64,000 nt of DNA from Mesosutterella faecium (GCF_022809315.2 NZ_JAKZJU020000001.1:1426001-1490000); one strand, 5' to 3'; positions 16,583 through 25,765 are shown, counted from the first letter of the stretch. Program-made: numbers and translations. Notes: generated from the sequence alone by a model not told the origin.

Positions 16583-16606
16583 CCTCCTCAGAGGCTCCGG
16601 CTTTTT
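16583..16606. terminator. Right half of the IS-split bidirectional terminator
   Basis: CCT (target duplication) then CCTCAGAGG and CCGGCTTTTT, the complement of the arm left at 8759-8769. Map, which ends at 16623 on the minus strand, has lost its original terminator to the IS3 insertion, although CCTC/GAGG still forms a small loop. Confidence 0.65.
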
Positions 16607-16622
16607 CCATCAGCAGGGGCGC

Positions 16623-17468
16623 TCACCACTGCTGCAAGGCCCATTCCGGCGGCTTGGGGCAGCCCGAGGAGTGCGTGAGGACCTCGTAGCCGGTTTCTGT
16701 CACGTAGAGCGTGTGCTCCCATTGGGCCGACAGCGACCGGTCTGTCGTCACCACGGTCCAGCCGTCTCCCAGATTGGAAATCCGGTGGCGGCCCGCGTTC
16801 ACCATCGGCTCGATCGTGAACATCATGCCGGGTTCGAGGACGATGCCCGAGGGCGGATAATCGGCGGGCGGAATCGGATAGTGCGACACCCAGGGCTCGC
16901 CGTGGAAGACGCCTTTGCCGATGCCGTGTCCGCCGTACTCGCGCACCATGGAGCAGCCGGCGTCAACCGCGACCTTGTTGCAGGCCAGTGCAATGTCGAG
17001 GAAAGTATTGCCTGGCTTGACCGCTTCGATCCCCCGCCACATGCTCTCGTAAGTGACCCTGCACAGGCGCGAGCCGGCGATGGTGGGCTTGCCGACGATG
17101 AACATGCGGGAGGTGTCGCCGTAGAAGTCATTCCATATGCTCGTGACGTCTATGTTGACGATGTCGCCGTTCTTCAGCTTCTTTTCCGAAGGGATCCCGT
17201 GGCAGACCACGTTATTCACGGAGATGCAGCTCGAGGCGGGGAAGGGCACGCCGCGGTCATTCTTGACGCCGAGGTCGGCCGGTCGGCATTTCTGCACGTC
17301 GACCGTGTAGTCGTGGATCAGGCGGTCGAGCTCGATGGTGGCCACGCCTGGCTTCACGAAGGGCGTGATGTAGTCGAGCAGTTCCGAGGCGAGCCGGCAG
17401 GCCGTCCTCTGCCCCTCGATTTCCTCCGGCGTGCAGATGTGGATTTCAGGTAATTTCTTTTCGCTCAT
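16623..17468 (-). CDS. map: Methionine aminopeptidase, type I
   Basis: A 281-residue enzyme that removes the initiator methionine from new proteins. All five metal ligands of the pita-bread fold are visible: D107, D118, H181, E220, E251, plus the substrate-site H90. The start ATG at 17468 (MSEKK) is chosen over earlier in-frame starts because the family's N-terminal region begins here. It is divergent from rpsB, the usual betaproteobacterial arrangement. Its downstream side faces the IS nest. Confidence 0.95.
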   Translation of the reverse strand: MSEKKLPEIHICTPEEIEGQRTACRLASELLDYITPFVKPGVATIELDRLIHDYTVDVQKCRPADLGVKNDRGVPFPASSCISVNNVVCHGIPSEKKLKNGDIVNIDVTSIWNDFYGDTSRMFIVGKPTIAGSRLCRVTYESMWRGIEAVKPGNTFLDIALACNKVAVDAGCSMVREYGGHGIGKGVFHGEPWVSHYPIPPADYPPSGIVLEPGMMFTIEPMVNAGRHRISNLGDGWTVVTTDRSLSAQWEHTLYVTETGYEVLTHSSGCPKPPEWALQQW

Positions 17469-17593
17469 GATTTTCGCTTGCAGGGAAAGCCGCCCGGGCC
17501 GCGCGGCCTGCGCCGCCGCGGGGAGCTTTTCAAACAGGATGATTTGCGGCACATGGTACACGAAGTGGCGCGGGGCGGGCGGCTCTCGCGCGG

Positions 17594-17622
17594 TTGAGGC
17601 CGCGCCGCGTTTGTAATATAAT
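17594..17622 (+). promoter_or_regulatory. rpsB promoter
   Basis: TTGAGG (17594-17599) and a perfect TATAAT (17617-17622) separated by 17 bases, predicting a start near 17629 and a leader of about 160 bases before rpsB. Such a leader could host autoregulation by S2, which is known in other proteobacteria. No specific site was identified here. Confidence 0.75.
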
Positions 17623-17788
17623 GCCGCGTCCGTCGTTTTATCGGCAGACGAAAGACGAAACTTAAATCCTGTTCTTTCTGAAGAACGTTTTCTATTTTTT
17701 AAATAGCCACTTCGCTTGACCGAGGTGCGGACGGCGGCGCCGGACGCATAAAGCGGAGTGTCAGACAACAACCTTGGAGAAAAAAATC

Positions 17789-18556
17789 ATGGTTAGCATG
17801 CGCGAAATGCTCGAAGCCGGTTGCCACTTTGGTCACCAGACCCGCTTCTGGAACCCCAAGATGGCCCAGTACATCTTCGGTTCCCGCAACCACATTCACA
17901 TCATCAACCTCGAGCAGACCGTTGCCAAGCTGGCTGAGGCTGAGAAGTTCGCCCACGATCTCGCCGCGAAGGGCGGCAAGATCCTGTTCGTCGACACGAA
18001 GCGCGGCGGCCGCGAGATCATCGCCGCCGAGGCGCAGCGCGCCGGCATGAGCTACGTGGACCGCCGCTGGCTCGGCGGCACCCTCACGAACTTCAAGACC
18101 GTGAAGAACACCATCAAGCATCTCAAGGACATGGAAGACAACGTCGCCAACGGCGGCCTTGAGAAGATGACCAAGAAGGAAGCGCTGGACTACACCCGCG
18201 AGATCGAGTCCCTCAATCGCTCCATCGGCGGCATCAAGAACATGTTCTCCCTGCCTGATGCCCTGTTCATCATCGATGTCGGCTATCACAAGATCGCCAT
18301 TCAGGAAGCCAAGAAGCTCGGCATCCCGGTGATCGGCGTCGTGGATACGAACAGCTCCCCCGACAATGTCGACTACGTGATCCCGGGCAACGACGACGCC
18401 GGCAAGGCCGTCGCCATCTACGCCTCCCAGATCGCTGATGCCATCATCGCCGGCACCGCCGAGCACAAGGAAGGCGCCGACAAGGCCGATGCGGACGAAG
18501 AGTTCGTTGAGGTCGCCGAAGAGCCGGCTGCCGCTGAAGAAGCCCCCAAGGCCTGA
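17789..18556 (+). CDS. rpsB: 30S ribosomal protein S2
   Basis: A 255-residue S2 with the family start [15 protein letters not shown] and the motifs NPKM, FIFG-like [23 protein letters not shown] and PVIGVVDTN. The ATG at 17789 is preferred to a TTG at 17774. TTGGAGA at 17774-17780 supplies the binding site. The C-terminal 25 residues form an acidic Ala/Glu-rich tail ([14 protein letters not shown]) often seen in betaproteobacteria. It is the first gene of the rpsB-tsf unit, with a strong promoter upstream and a partial terminator before tsf. Confidence 0.97.
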   Translation: MVSMREMLEAGCHFGHQTRFWNPKMAQYIFGSRNHIHIINLEQTVAKLAEAEKFAHDLAAKGGKILFVDTKRGGREIIAAEAQRAGMSYVDRRWLGGTLTNFKTVKNTIKHLKDMEDNVANGGLEKMTKKEALDYTREIESLNRSIGGIKNMFSLPDALFIIDVGYHKIAIQEAKKLGIPVIGVVDTNSSPDNVDYVIPGNDDAGKAVAIYASQIADAIIAGTAEHKEGADKADADEEFVEVAEEPAAAEEAPKA

Positions 18557-18584
18557 GCTTAGAGCGCTTTCAGCCGCATGAACG

Positions 18585-18617
18585 AAAAGGGGCGCCCGTT
18601 GCAAAGAGCGTCCCTTT
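18585..18617 (+). terminator. rpsB-tsf intergenic terminator/attenuator
   Basis: AAAGGGGCGC and GAGCGTCCCTTT form a stem followed by T residues in the 103-base gap between rpsB and tsf. The equivalent spot in E. coli also holds a partial terminator, which lowers tsf relative to rpsB expression. Confidence 0.65.
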
Positions 18618-18659
18618 TTATGTTTTTCATCCAATCTGATTATTAGTCAGGAGAAATAA

Positions 18660-19550
18660 ATGGCCGTTATTACTGCCGCTCTTGTGAAAGAACTCCGCCA
18701 GAAAACGGACGCTCCGATGATGGAGTGCAAGAAGGCTCTTGTGGCTGCCGAAGGCGATTTCGCCAAAGCCGAGGAAATCCTTCGCGTGAAGCTTGGCAAT
18801 AAGGCCAACAAGGCTTCCGCCCGCGTCGCCGCCGAGGGCGTTGTGGCTGTCTATATTTCCGAGGACCGCAAGCTCGGCGCCATGTTCGAAGTGAACTCCG
18901 AGACCGACTTCGTTGCGAAGAACCCCGAGTTCCTCGCGATGGCCAACGCCGGCGCCCGGCTCGTGGCCGAGAAGAATCCGGCCGACGTCGCCGCTTTGTC
19001 CGCCCTGACGGTGGACGGCAAGACCCTTGAGGAAATCCGCAAGGGCCTGGTCGGCAAGATCGGCGAGAACATGTCCTTCCGCCGCTTCGTGCGCATGGAG
19101 GCTCAGGGCCGTCTCGACGCCTACGTCCATGCCGGCTCCAAGATCGGCGCCATGGTGGACATCGTCGGCGGGGACGACGAGCTCGCGCACGACGTGGCCA
19201 TGCACGTGGCCGCCTCCCGTCCGAAGGCTCTTGACGAGTCCGGCGTGGACCAGGCCTCCATCGAGTCCGAGCGCCGCGTCGCCATCGAGAAGGCCCGCGA
19301 GTCCGGCAAGCCTGAAAATCTGATCGAGCGCATCGCCGAGGGTTCCGTGAAGAAGTTCCTGAAGGAAGTGACGCTGCTCAATCAGCCGTTCGTGAAGAAC
19401 GACAAGGTGACCGTCGGCCAGCTTCTGAAGAGCAAGGGCGCGAAGTGCGTCGCCTTCAACCTCTTCGTGGTCGGCGAGGGCATCGAGAAGCGCAGTGACG
19501 ACTTCGCCGCTGAAGTGGCCGCCCAGGTGGCCGCCTCCAAGAAGGCCTGA
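18660..19550 (+). CDS. tsf: Elongation factor Ts
   Basis: A 296-residue nucleotide exchange factor for EF-Tu. The N-terminal UBA-like domain ([21 protein letters not shown]) and the TDFVAKN motif (near residue 82), which contacts EF-Tu, are present, followed by the two core subdomains. A clean AGGAG lies 8 bases before the ATG. It follows rpsB in the same transcript and is closed by the terminator at 19619. Confidence 0.97.
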   Translation: MAVITAALVKELRQKTDAPMMECKKALVAAEGDFAKAEEILRVKLGNKANKASARVAAEGVVAVYISEDRKLGAMFEVNSETDFVAKNPEFLAMANAGARLVAEKNPADVAALSALTVDGKTLEEIRKGLVGKIGENMSFRRFVRMEAQGRLDAYVHAGSKIGAMVDIVGGDDELAHDVAMHVAASRPKALDESGVDQASIESERRVAIEKARESGKPENLIERIAEGSVKKFLKEVTLLNQPFVKNDKVTVGQLLKSKGAKCVAFNLFVVGEGIEKRSDDFAAEVAAQVAASKKA

Positions 19551-19618
19551 CGAGTCTTTCGGCTGAGGTCCTGAGGCCCGCCCGCCGCCACCGGCTGCGG
19601 CGGCCTCGGGGCAGATGA

Positions 19619-19650
19619 GCCCGCAGGGAAAAAACTCTCTGCGGGCTTTT
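19619..19650 (+). terminator. Terminator after tsf
   Basis: Stem GCCCGCAG/CTGCGGGC with a 12-base loop, then TTTTC, 68 bases after the tsf stop. Confidence 0.85.
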
Positions 19651-19786
19651 CTTGGCCTTATTTCGGCCTTTCCGCGCATCTTCATGGCGCACGGGAGCGG
19701 CTTTGCAGTATCATGCCTTTTGGCTCGAAATAAGCGTTAATGGCTAATTCACCGCCTGCCGCCGCGGCAACTGGAGAATCGTTCAA

Positions 19787-20521
19787 ATGAAAGAGACAAA
19801 AAAGAAACCTCAGCCGATCTATAAGCGAGTTCTGCTCAAGCTCTCCGGTGAGGCTCTGATGGGGCACGACCAGTTCGGCATCAACCGGGATACGCTGCAC
19901 TACATGGTCTCTGAAATCAAGAAGATTCTGGACATCGGCGTCCAGGTCGGCATCGTGGTGGGAGGCGGCAACATCTTCCGCGGCGTTGCCCTCGGTGCAA
20001 GCGGCATGGATCGGGCGACCGGAGACTACATGGGAATGCTCGCCACCGTGATGAACGCCATGGCTCTGCAGGACGCCTTCACCAAGGCGGGCATACCGGT
20101 GCGCATCCAGTCGGCCCTTCACCTTGAGCAGGTGGTGCAGCCCTACATCCGCGGCAAGGCCCTGCGTTATCTCGACCAGGGGCGCGTCGTGATCTTCGCC
20201 GCCGGCACCGGCAATCCGTTCTTCACCACCGACACCACGGCGGCCCTGCGCGGCGCCGAAATGGGCGCCGAGGTGGTGCTCAAGGCGACGAAGGTCGACG
20301 GGATCTACACCGCCGACCCGATGAAGGATCCGACGGCGACCCGCTTCTCCGACATCACGTTCGATGAGGCGATGAAGCGCGACCTCAAGGTGATGGACGG
20401 GACGGCTTTCGCCCTGTGCCGCACCAACGGCCTGCCGATTCGAGTCTTCAATATCGGCCGTCCTGATGCCCTGCTGCGCGTTTGCACGGGCCATGAGGAA
20501 GGCACGCTGGTTCATCTTTGA
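19787..20521 (+). CDS. pyrH: Uridylate (UMP) kinase
   Basis: A 244-residue hexameric UMP kinase of the amino-acid-kinase fold that makes UDP for nucleotide and cell-wall sugar synthesis. Visible: KLSGEAL near residue 18, [10 protein letters not shown] (54-63), [16 protein letters not shown] (around 144-159) and [10 protein letters not shown]. It starts a translation/envelope gene run with frr after 42 bases, as in most proteobacteria. Confidence 0.97.
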   Translation: MKETKKKPQPIYKRVLLKLSGEALMGHDQFGINRDTLHYMVSEIKKILDIGVQVGIVVGGGNIFRGVALGASGMDRATGDYMGMLATVMNAMALQDAFTKAGIPVRIQSALHLEQVVQPYIRGKALRYLDQGRVVIFAAGTGNPFFTTDTTAALRGAEMGAEVVLKATKVDGIYTADPMKDPTATRFSDITFDEAMKRDLKVMDGTAFALCRTNGLPIRVFNIGRPDALLRVCTGHEEGTLVHL

Positions 20522-20563
20522 ACCGTTCACCTGTTTTAACTGTCACAAAGGAAAGAGTTTCAA

Positions 20564-21127
20564 ATGGCAACCATTCAGGAAATCCGCACCCAGGCGGAAC
20601 ACAAGATGCAGCGCAGCGTCGAGGGCCTCCGCGAGGAATTCCGCAAGATCCGCACCGGCCGCGCCTCCACCGGGCTGCTTGACTCTATTTCAGTGGATTA
20701 CTACGGAGTGCGCACGCCCCTGAACCAATGCGCCACGGTGAACGTGGCCGACGCCCGCACGCTCACGGTCCAGCCGTTCGACCGCAGCCTGGTCAAGGCC
20801 ATTGAAAAGGCCATCCTTGAAAGCGACCTGGGGCTCAACCCTGCCACGACCGGCACGATGATCCGCATTCCGCTGCCGCCGCTCACCGAGGAGCGCCGCC
20901 GCGAGATCACGAAGGTGGTCCGCCGCATCGCCGAGGAGGGGAAGATCGCCGTCCGCAACGTCCGCCGCGATGCGAACGAGGCGGTCAAGAAGCTGCTCAA
21001 GGACAAGGAGATTTCGGAGGACGAGGCGCGCGGCTCTGACAACGACATTCAGAAGCTGACCGACAAGTACATCGCTCTCGTCGACACGGCCACAGAGGAG
21101 AAGGAAAAGGAGGTCATGACCGTCTGA
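20564..21127 (+). CDS. frr: Ribosome recycling factor
   Basis: A 187-residue protein (standard length) that splits post-termination ribosomes with EF-G. The family signatures [22 protein letters not shown], and ...[15 protein letters not shown] are present, and the C-terminal three-helix bundle is complete. It follows pyrH and precedes uppS by 26 bases, so it is likely co-transcribed. Confidence 0.97.
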   Translation: MATIQEIRTQAEHKMQRSVEGLREEFRKIRTGRASTGLLDSISVDYYGVRTPLNQCATVNVADARTLTVQPFDRSLVKAIEKAILESDLGLNPATTGTMIRIPLPPLTEERRREITKVVRRIAEEGKIAVRNVRRDANEAVKKLLKDKEISEDEARGSDNDIQKLTDKYIALVDTATEEKEKEVMTV

Positions 21128-21153
21128 CCGGCCAGGAAGGCGGTTTTTCCTTC

Positions 21154-21921
21154 ATGAATTTTTCCAAGATCTCCGAACAGAGCCTGCCCGGGCACGTGGC
21201 CGTCATCATGGACGGCAACGGGCGCTGGGCGAAGCAGCGCCGCCTGCCGCGCGTGGAGGGGCACCGCCGCGGCGTGCGCGCGGTGAACGCCTGCACGGAG
21301 GCCGCGAGGCGGGCCGGGATCCGTTCGCTCACGCTCTTTGCCTTCAGCAGCGAGAACTGGAAGCGCCCGGCCGATGAGGTGAGAGCCCTGATGTCACTTT
21401 TCGTGCAGGTTCTGCGCGTTCAGCAGCCGCGGCTGCTCAAGTACGACATCAGGCTGCGCGTGGCGGGCGACACCTCGGTTTTCAATCCGGAGCTGCGGAA
21501 CCTCATTGCTGAAACCGAACAGGCGACGAGCGGCTGCCGAGGCATGACTCTCACCATCTGCGCGAATTACGGCGGCCGCTGGGACATCGCCCAGGCGGTG
21601 CGCCGTCTCCTTCGGGAGGAGCCCCTTGCGGCCTCTCACCCGGAGATGATCGATGAGGAGTCCATCGGCCGGCACCTTGCGCTCGACTGGGCGGGCGACG
21701 TCGATCTGCTCATCCGCACCGGGGGCGAGTCGAGGCTGTCCAATTTCCTGCTCTGGCAGTCGGCTTATGCCGAGCTTTATTTCACTCCCGAGCTCTGGCC
21801 CGATTTCACCGAGAAGAGTTTCCTCGCCGCGCTGCGCTGGTATGCGGGGCGTGAAAGGCGCTTCGGGCTGACCAGCGAGCAGGTGGCGAGCGGAGCTCTG
21901 CCCCCCGGCCGCGGCTTTTAA
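21154..21921 (+). CDS. uppS: Isoprenyl transferase (undecaprenyl diphosphate synthase)
   Basis: A 255-residue cis-prenyltransferase that extends farnesyl diphosphate to the C55 carrier lipid for peptidoglycan and O-antigen. The signature VIMDGNGRWAK carries catalytic D20. GHRRG, FAFSSENWKRP and the C-terminal RTGGESRLSNFLLWQSAYAE-type motif are all there. It is part of the pyrH-frr-uppS-cdsA run, 53 bases before cdsA. Confidence 0.96.
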   Translation: MNFSKISEQSLPGHVAVIMDGNGRWAKQRRLPRVEGHRRGVRAVNACTEAARRAGIRSLTLFAFSSENWKRPADEVRALMSLFVQVLRVQQPRLLKYDIRLRVAGDTSVFNPELRNLIAETEQATSGCRGMTLTICANYGGRWDIAQAVRRLLREEPLAASHPEMIDEESIGRHLALDWAGDVDLLIRTGGESRLSNFLLWQSAYAELYFTPELWPDFTEKSFLAALRWYAGRERRFGLTSEQVASGALPPGRGF

Positions 21922-21974
21922 TTTCTCTTTTTACTGCTGAGGCGTGCGGCGACGGAAGGCCGCACCGGATCCAA

Positions 21975-22805
21975 ATGCTCAAACAACGCGTGCTTACCGC
22001 CATCGTCATGCTTGCCGTGCTGGTGGCCTCCATCCTCATTTCCCCGCTCGCCTTCTGCGCCGTCATGACCTTCTGCGTTTCCGCGGCTCTCTGGGAGTGG
22101 CTGCGGATGCTTCATGTGCGCGCGGCGCTTCCTGTGGCGGCGGTCATTGGCGCGGCCCTTTACTTTTCCTGGCTGGCGGGGCTGCGCATTCCCGACGGGG
22201 CGCTGCTCGCGCTCACCGCGCTCGACAGCCTGGTCTGGCTCGTGATTGCCGCGGGGCTCTTCCGGCACCGCGGCAGCGGCTACCGGCTGCCCGTCCCCCT
22301 GCAGGCCGTTTTTGCGCTCACCATGCTGCCCCTGGCCTGGTGCAGCCTCATGCGGCTGTTTGAGTCGGGCTCCTGGCAGCTCGTCCTCTCCGTGCTCGTG
22401 ATCGTCTGGACGGCGGACATCGCCGCCTATTTCTGCGGACGGGCCTTTGGCCGGCACCGCATGGCGCCCGCCATTTCCCCGAAGAAGACCTGGGAGGGGG
22501 CAGCGGGCGCCTACCTGTTCGGGGTGGCCGTGGCGGCCGCCCTCGCCGCAGTGTTTTCCGGCCGCTCCGATGTCTTCCAGGTTCTCATCTTCAGGCGGGT
22601 CGGGTTCGCTGCGGCTTTCCTCATCATCGTCTTTCTCACGTTCTTCTCGATGGCGGGCGACCTCCTCGAGTCCGCCGCCAAGCGCCAGGCGGGCATCAAG
22701 GACTCAAGCAATCTCCTTCCGGGGCACGGCGGCTACTTCGACCGGCTCGACGCCTGCATTCCTGTGATGCCCGCGGCGGTTCTGATCCTGCTGCTCACCG
22801 CCTGA
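21975..22805 (+). CDS. cdsA: Phosphatidate cytidylyltransferase
   Basis: A 276-residue inner-membrane enzyme making CDP-diacylglycerol from phosphatidate and CTP. About seven to eight hydrophobic segments are seen. The family signature S-x2-KR-x4-KD-x5-PGHGG-x2-DR-x-D lies at roughly residues 235-261. In many betaproteobacteria dxr follows directly. Here a 4.1-kb insert (ilvE to the outer-membrane protein gene) intervenes. Confidence 0.95.
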   Translation: MLKQRVLTAIVMLAVLVASILISPLAFCAVMTFCVSAALWEWLRMLHVRAALPVAAVIGAALYFSWLAGLRIPDGALLALTALDSLVWLVIAAGLFRHRGSGYRLPVPLQAVFALTMLPLAWCSLMRLFESGSWQLVLSVLVIVWTADIAAYFCGRAFGRHRMAPAISPKKTWEGAAGAYLFGVAVAAALAAVFSGRSDVFQVLIFRRVGFAAAFLIIVFLTFFSMAGDLLESAAKRQAGIKDSSNLLPGHGGYFDRLDACIPVMPAAVLILLLTA

Positions 22806-23105
22806 GGCATGAACCGGCCGCCTCCGCGGGGGCGTGAGGGACGGGTTTCAGCGGCTTTTGTGAAGATGCACTTAACAGAGGCACTTCCATAGGAGTAGGA
22901 TTAACAGAATCAGCTGACGGCTAATCGAGACGCCAGCCGCCCTTCCTGAGACCCGGCGACCGCCGGGCGGCGGGGAGAACTCTGCGGGCCACAAGCTGCA
23001 GATGCGTTTCCGATCAGGAACGGACTCCGGCCCCGGCGGGCCGGTTCAGGGACAAAAAAGGTTTGCAGGATTTTTTATTAAATCCTGAGTTTTTGGTTTA
23101 AAGGT
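22806..23105. other. 300-base gap before ilvE, structured but unassigned
   Basis: No coding region is supported. It holds several GC-rich hairpins (CCCGGCG/GCCGGG around 22953-22970, CCGGCCC/GGGCCGG around 23026-23044) and, at the 3' end, the AT-rich hairpin at 23067-23086. It is probably the promoter and leader of ilvE. A nine-codon frame at 22866-22892 has only two Leu codons and no clear binding site. Confidence 0.4.
23067..23094 (+). terminator. Terminator-like hairpin just upstream of ilvE
   Basis: Stem AGGATTT/AAATCCT (7 bp, loop 6), then GAGTTTTT. Its base lies 19 bases before the ilvE start codon, so it could be an attenuator, or a structure occluding translation initiation. The low GC stem makes it weak. 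Confidence 0.4.
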
Positions 23106-24137
23106 ATGAAGATGGAAAAGAAAAACATAGACTGGAGCAGCCTCGGCTTCGGTTACACCCCTACGGATTATCGCTGGGAGACCCGCTGGCACGACGGGGC
23201 GTGGGAAAAGGGCGGCCTGACCACGGACAGCACGATTACGCTGTCGGAAGCGGCCTGCGTTTTCCATTACTCTCAGTCCTGCTTTGAGGGACTCAAGGCT
23301 TATACGACCCGCGACGGCCACATCGTGACCTTCCGCCCTGATCAGAACGCGAAGCGCATGCAGGACTCCTGCCGCCGCCTTGAGATGCCTGTGCTGCCTG
23401 TCGAGACTTTCCTCGAAGCCCTCGACGCCACCGTGAAGGCCAATGCGGCCTGGGTGCCTCCGTTCGGCACCGGCGCGACCCTCTACATCCGTCCTCTGAT
23501 GATCGGCTCGGGCCCGCAGATCGGCGTGGCCCCCGCTCACGAATTCCTCTTCCGCCTGTTCTGCATGCCGGTGGGGTCCTACTTCAAGGGCGGCGTGAAG
23601 CCGATCAGCCTTCAGGTCTCCAAGTACGACCGCGCCGCCCCGCGCGGCACCGGCCACATCAAGGCCGGGCTCAACTACGCCATGAGCCTGTATCCGACCA
23701 TGGAAGCTCACCGCGCGGGCTTTGCCGAGAACATGTATCTCGATCCTGCGACCCGCACTTACGTCGAGGAGACGGGCGGTGCGAACATCCTCTTCGTCGA
23801 TAAGGACAACAACCTCATCGTTCCGAAGAGCGACTCCATCCTGCCGTCCGTCACCCGCCGCTCGCTCGTGTATGTGGGCGAGCATTACCTCGGTCTCAAG
23901 GTGATCGAGCGCAAGGTGAAGTTCTCCGAAGTGAAGGACATGAAGGAGTGCGCCCTTTGCGGCACGGCCGCCGTTTTGGCGCCTGTGGGCCGCATCCACA
24001 GCGACGAGGGCGACATTTACCTGCCCTCCGGCATGGACAAGATCGGCGAGATCTCCGGCAAGATCCGCGAGACCCTGCTCAAGATCCAGTCCTGCGAAAT
24101 CGAGGCTCCGGAAGGCTGGATCCGCCGCATCCTCTGA
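23106..24137 (+). CDS. ilvE: Branched-chain amino acid aminotransferase
   Basis: A 343-residue PLP enzyme for the last step of Leu, Ile and Val synthesis and the first of their breakdown. The PLP lysine is K186 in HIKAGLNYA. FEGLKAY (residues 60-66) and the EETGGANIL phosphate-binding segment are typical of the 350-residue type II BCAT. Start codons ATG at 23106 and ATG at 23112 are both possible, with no strong binding site for either. It stands alone in transcription terms, followed by a strong terminator at 24217. Confidence 0.93.
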   Translation: MKMEKKNIDWSSLGFGYTPTDYRWETRWHDGAWEKGGLTTDSTITLSEAACVFHYSQSCFEGLKAYTTRDGHIVTFRPDQNAKRMQDSCRRLEMPVLPVETFLEALDATVKANAAWVPPFGTGATLYIRPLMIGSGPQIGVAPAHEFLFRLFCMPVGSYFKGGVKPISLQVSKYDRAAPRGTGHIKAGLNYAMSLYPTMEAHRAGFAENMYLDPATRTYVEETGGANILFVDKDNNLIVPKSDSILPSVTRRSLVYVGEHYLGLKVIERKVKFSEVKDMKECALCGTAAVLAPVGRIHSDEGDIYLPSGMDKIGEISGKIRETLLKIQSCEIEAPEGWIRRIL

Positions 24138-24216
24138 TTTTCAGAGCATGCCTCCCGCCGCATGCGGGAGGCGGATGCCCCGCGGCGTCCGCTTTCCTCC
24201 TGCGGCGCACTGCGAA

Positions 24217-24258
24217 AGCCGCTGATTCCCCCTCAAGGGAGCCAGCGGCTGTTTTTTT
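24217..24258 (+). terminator. Terminator after ilvE
   Basis: Stem AGCCGCTG/CAGCGGCT followed by G and seven T. Another GC-rich hairpin (GCCTCCCGC/GCGGGAGGC, about 24149-24171) lies between it and the ilvE stop. Confidence 0.88.
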
Positions 24259-24340
24259 ATCCTGGAAAAGCCGGGATGCGGTGAAGCGAAGGCGAGCAGG
24301 ATCCTGCCGGGCCCGTCAGACAGCCCGCGCAGATCCCGCC

Positions 24341-24760
24341 TCAGGACAGAGGCCGTGGCCCGTAGGCGTTGTCCTGCCTGCTGCCGGGAAACATCGCGGC
24401 CACGAAGAGAATGAGAAAGGCTGCCGTCGAAATCCACCGCAGCCAGGCGTACTGCTCGTAAGCCGCCAGGGCTGAGGTCGCGAGGCTCAGCAGGAAGACG
24501 GCAGCGACCCACCGGCCTGACAGCCCGACATCATGCAGCCGCCGCACGAGGGCGGCGGCGTAAGGACAGATCGAAACCAGGGCGAAGCCGCCGATTGCGG
24601 CGCTTCCCAGCGACGGGACGAGCGCTGCGAAGACGATCAGCAGGGCGTTGCAGGCGAAATACGCAAGAAAAAACCACCAGAACTCGGAGCGGCTTGAGCG
24701 GCCCTTGAACCGGGCGTATTTGTAATAGGCGCAGTTTTTAACCGCCTCTGTGAAGCGCAT
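24341..24760 (-). CDS. DUF805 family inner-membrane protein
   Basis: A 139-residue membrane protein with the DUF805 features: N-terminal KYARFKGRSSRSEFWWF, the LVRRLHDVGLSG loop, and a C-terminal GSRQDNAYGPRP-type end. Four hydrophobic stretches are seen (about 28-48, 54-70, 82-100, 106-122). The function of the family is unknown. An AAGGGA site stands about 12 bases before the ATG. It is convergent with ilvE, and the SDR gene upstream is on the same strand. Confidence 0.85.
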   Translation of the reverse strand: MRFTEAVKNCAYYKYARFKGRSSRSEFWWFFLAYFACNALLIVFAALVPSLGSAAIGGFALVSICPYAAALVRRLHDVGLSGRWVAAVFLLSLATSALAAYEQYAWLRWISTAAFLILFVAAMFPGSRQDNAYGPRPLS

Positions 24761-24823
24761 GGATGAAGTGTCCCTTTCAAATCGGAGTTCTTAAAAATCC
24801 AAAGCGGTCTGTCCGGCCGGATT

Positions 24824-25765
24824 TTATTTAGAGGCTTCGGAGCCGGGGCCTGTCCCCTGGCCGGCCGGGCCGCTGCCGCGCTCCGGCTGCTGCGCGGGCC
24901 CGGGCTTTGCGGCGGAAGCCTCGGAGTCGTCCGGCTGCGCGGCCCGGCCCCGCTTCAGAGCGCCGAAGGAGAAGCGCCCGGCGCGTCCGGAAGCCTTGCC
25001 GCCGGAAGGCGTGAGGAACGGATAAAAGCCGATCGGGAGGTTTTCCCAGAGCACTCCCGGCAGCGCCGCCCAGGCCCAGGAGAGGAGCATGTAGCGCCAG
25101 TCGATCCAGGCGACGCGCTTTTTGGCCAGGATCGCCTTGAGGATCCGGTCGGCCGCGTAAGGCAGCGGCATCGTGAGAGGATAGCGGTGTCCGGCAATCA
25201 GCGGCGTGTCAATGAAACCGGGCCTGATGTCGGTGACGTAGATGTCCAGCCCGCGGGCCGCGCAGCGCTGCCGCAGGGCCTCGAGGTAGTTTTTCTGCAG
25301 AGCCTTGGTGGCCGAGTAGGCCGGCGCGATGCCCAGTCCGCGGGTGGAGGCGACCGAGGAGATCGCGGCGATCTGAGCCCCGTAGGGCTGGCTTCTCATG
25401 ATGGTGAAGACCGCATCGATGCAGCGCACGAAGCCGTCGGCGTTCGTGGCCACGGTATTGAGCTCGATCTCCGGGGTGAGGTCGGGATTATCGGAGCCCA
25501 CGCCCGAGGCGTGGATGTAGAGGTCAACGCCTCCCAGCTCCCGGACGAGATGCGACAGCCCGAGCGGCGCCTCGTCCGAGCGGACGTCGATCTTCTCCCA
25601 AATGACTTTTGCGCCCGTTTCGGCCTGGAGCTTTTCCGAGATCTGCCGCAGCCTATCCTCGCGCCTGCCGGCGATCGCAAGGTCGCAGCCCAGGGCCGCG
25701 AAACGGCGGGCGAGTTCTTCTCCGATGCCAGATGTGGCGCCCATGATGACGACGTTTTTTGCCAT
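24824..25765 (-). CDS. Short-chain dehydrogenase/reductase
   Basis: A 313-residue classical SDR. The NAD(P) motif GATSGIG starts at residue 9; the catalytic Ser is near 137 and Y150-x3-K154 follows. Residues 1-240 form the catalytic domain. A hydrophobic stretch (LLSWAWAALPGVLW) near 225 suggests membrane contact. The last 60 residues are a Gly/Pro/Ala/Ser-rich tail not found in the core family. The substrate is unknown. It and the DUF805 gene lie in the segment that separates cdsA from dxr. Confidence 0.85.
   Translation of the reverse strand: MAKNVVIMGATSGIGEELARRFAALGCDLAIAGRREDRLRQISEKLQAETGAKVIWEKIDVRSDEAPLGLSHLVRELGGVDLYIHASGVGSDNPDLTPEIELNTVATNADGFVRCIDAVFTIMRSQPYGAQIAAISSVASTRGLGIAPAYSATKALQKNYLEALRQRCAARGLDIYVTDIRPGFIDTPLIAGHRYPLTMPLPYAADRILKAILAKKRVAWIDWRYMLLSWAWAALPGVLWENLPIGFYPFLTPSGGKASGRAGRFSFGALKRGRAAQPDDSEASAAKPGPAQQPERGSGPAGQGTGPGSEASK

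Noticed and set aside
1-16620. Prophage or integrative element
   Set aside because: No integrase, phage structural gene, attachment repeat, relaxase or toxin-antitoxin gene was seen. The content is explained by insertion sequences and a few metabolic genes.
18627-20530. Long open frames on the opposite strand across tsf, pyrH, and likewise across ppsA (48571-50883), feoB (56588-59161) and narG (61925-63922)
   Set aside because: They are mirror frames of strongly coding GC-rich genes, with His/Asp/Arg-rich low-complexity products and no family motifs.
22866-22892. Leader peptide attenuator before ilvE
   Set aside because: The nine-codon frame contains only two Leu and no Ile or Val codons and has no binding site, so it does not look like a branched-chain leader peptide.
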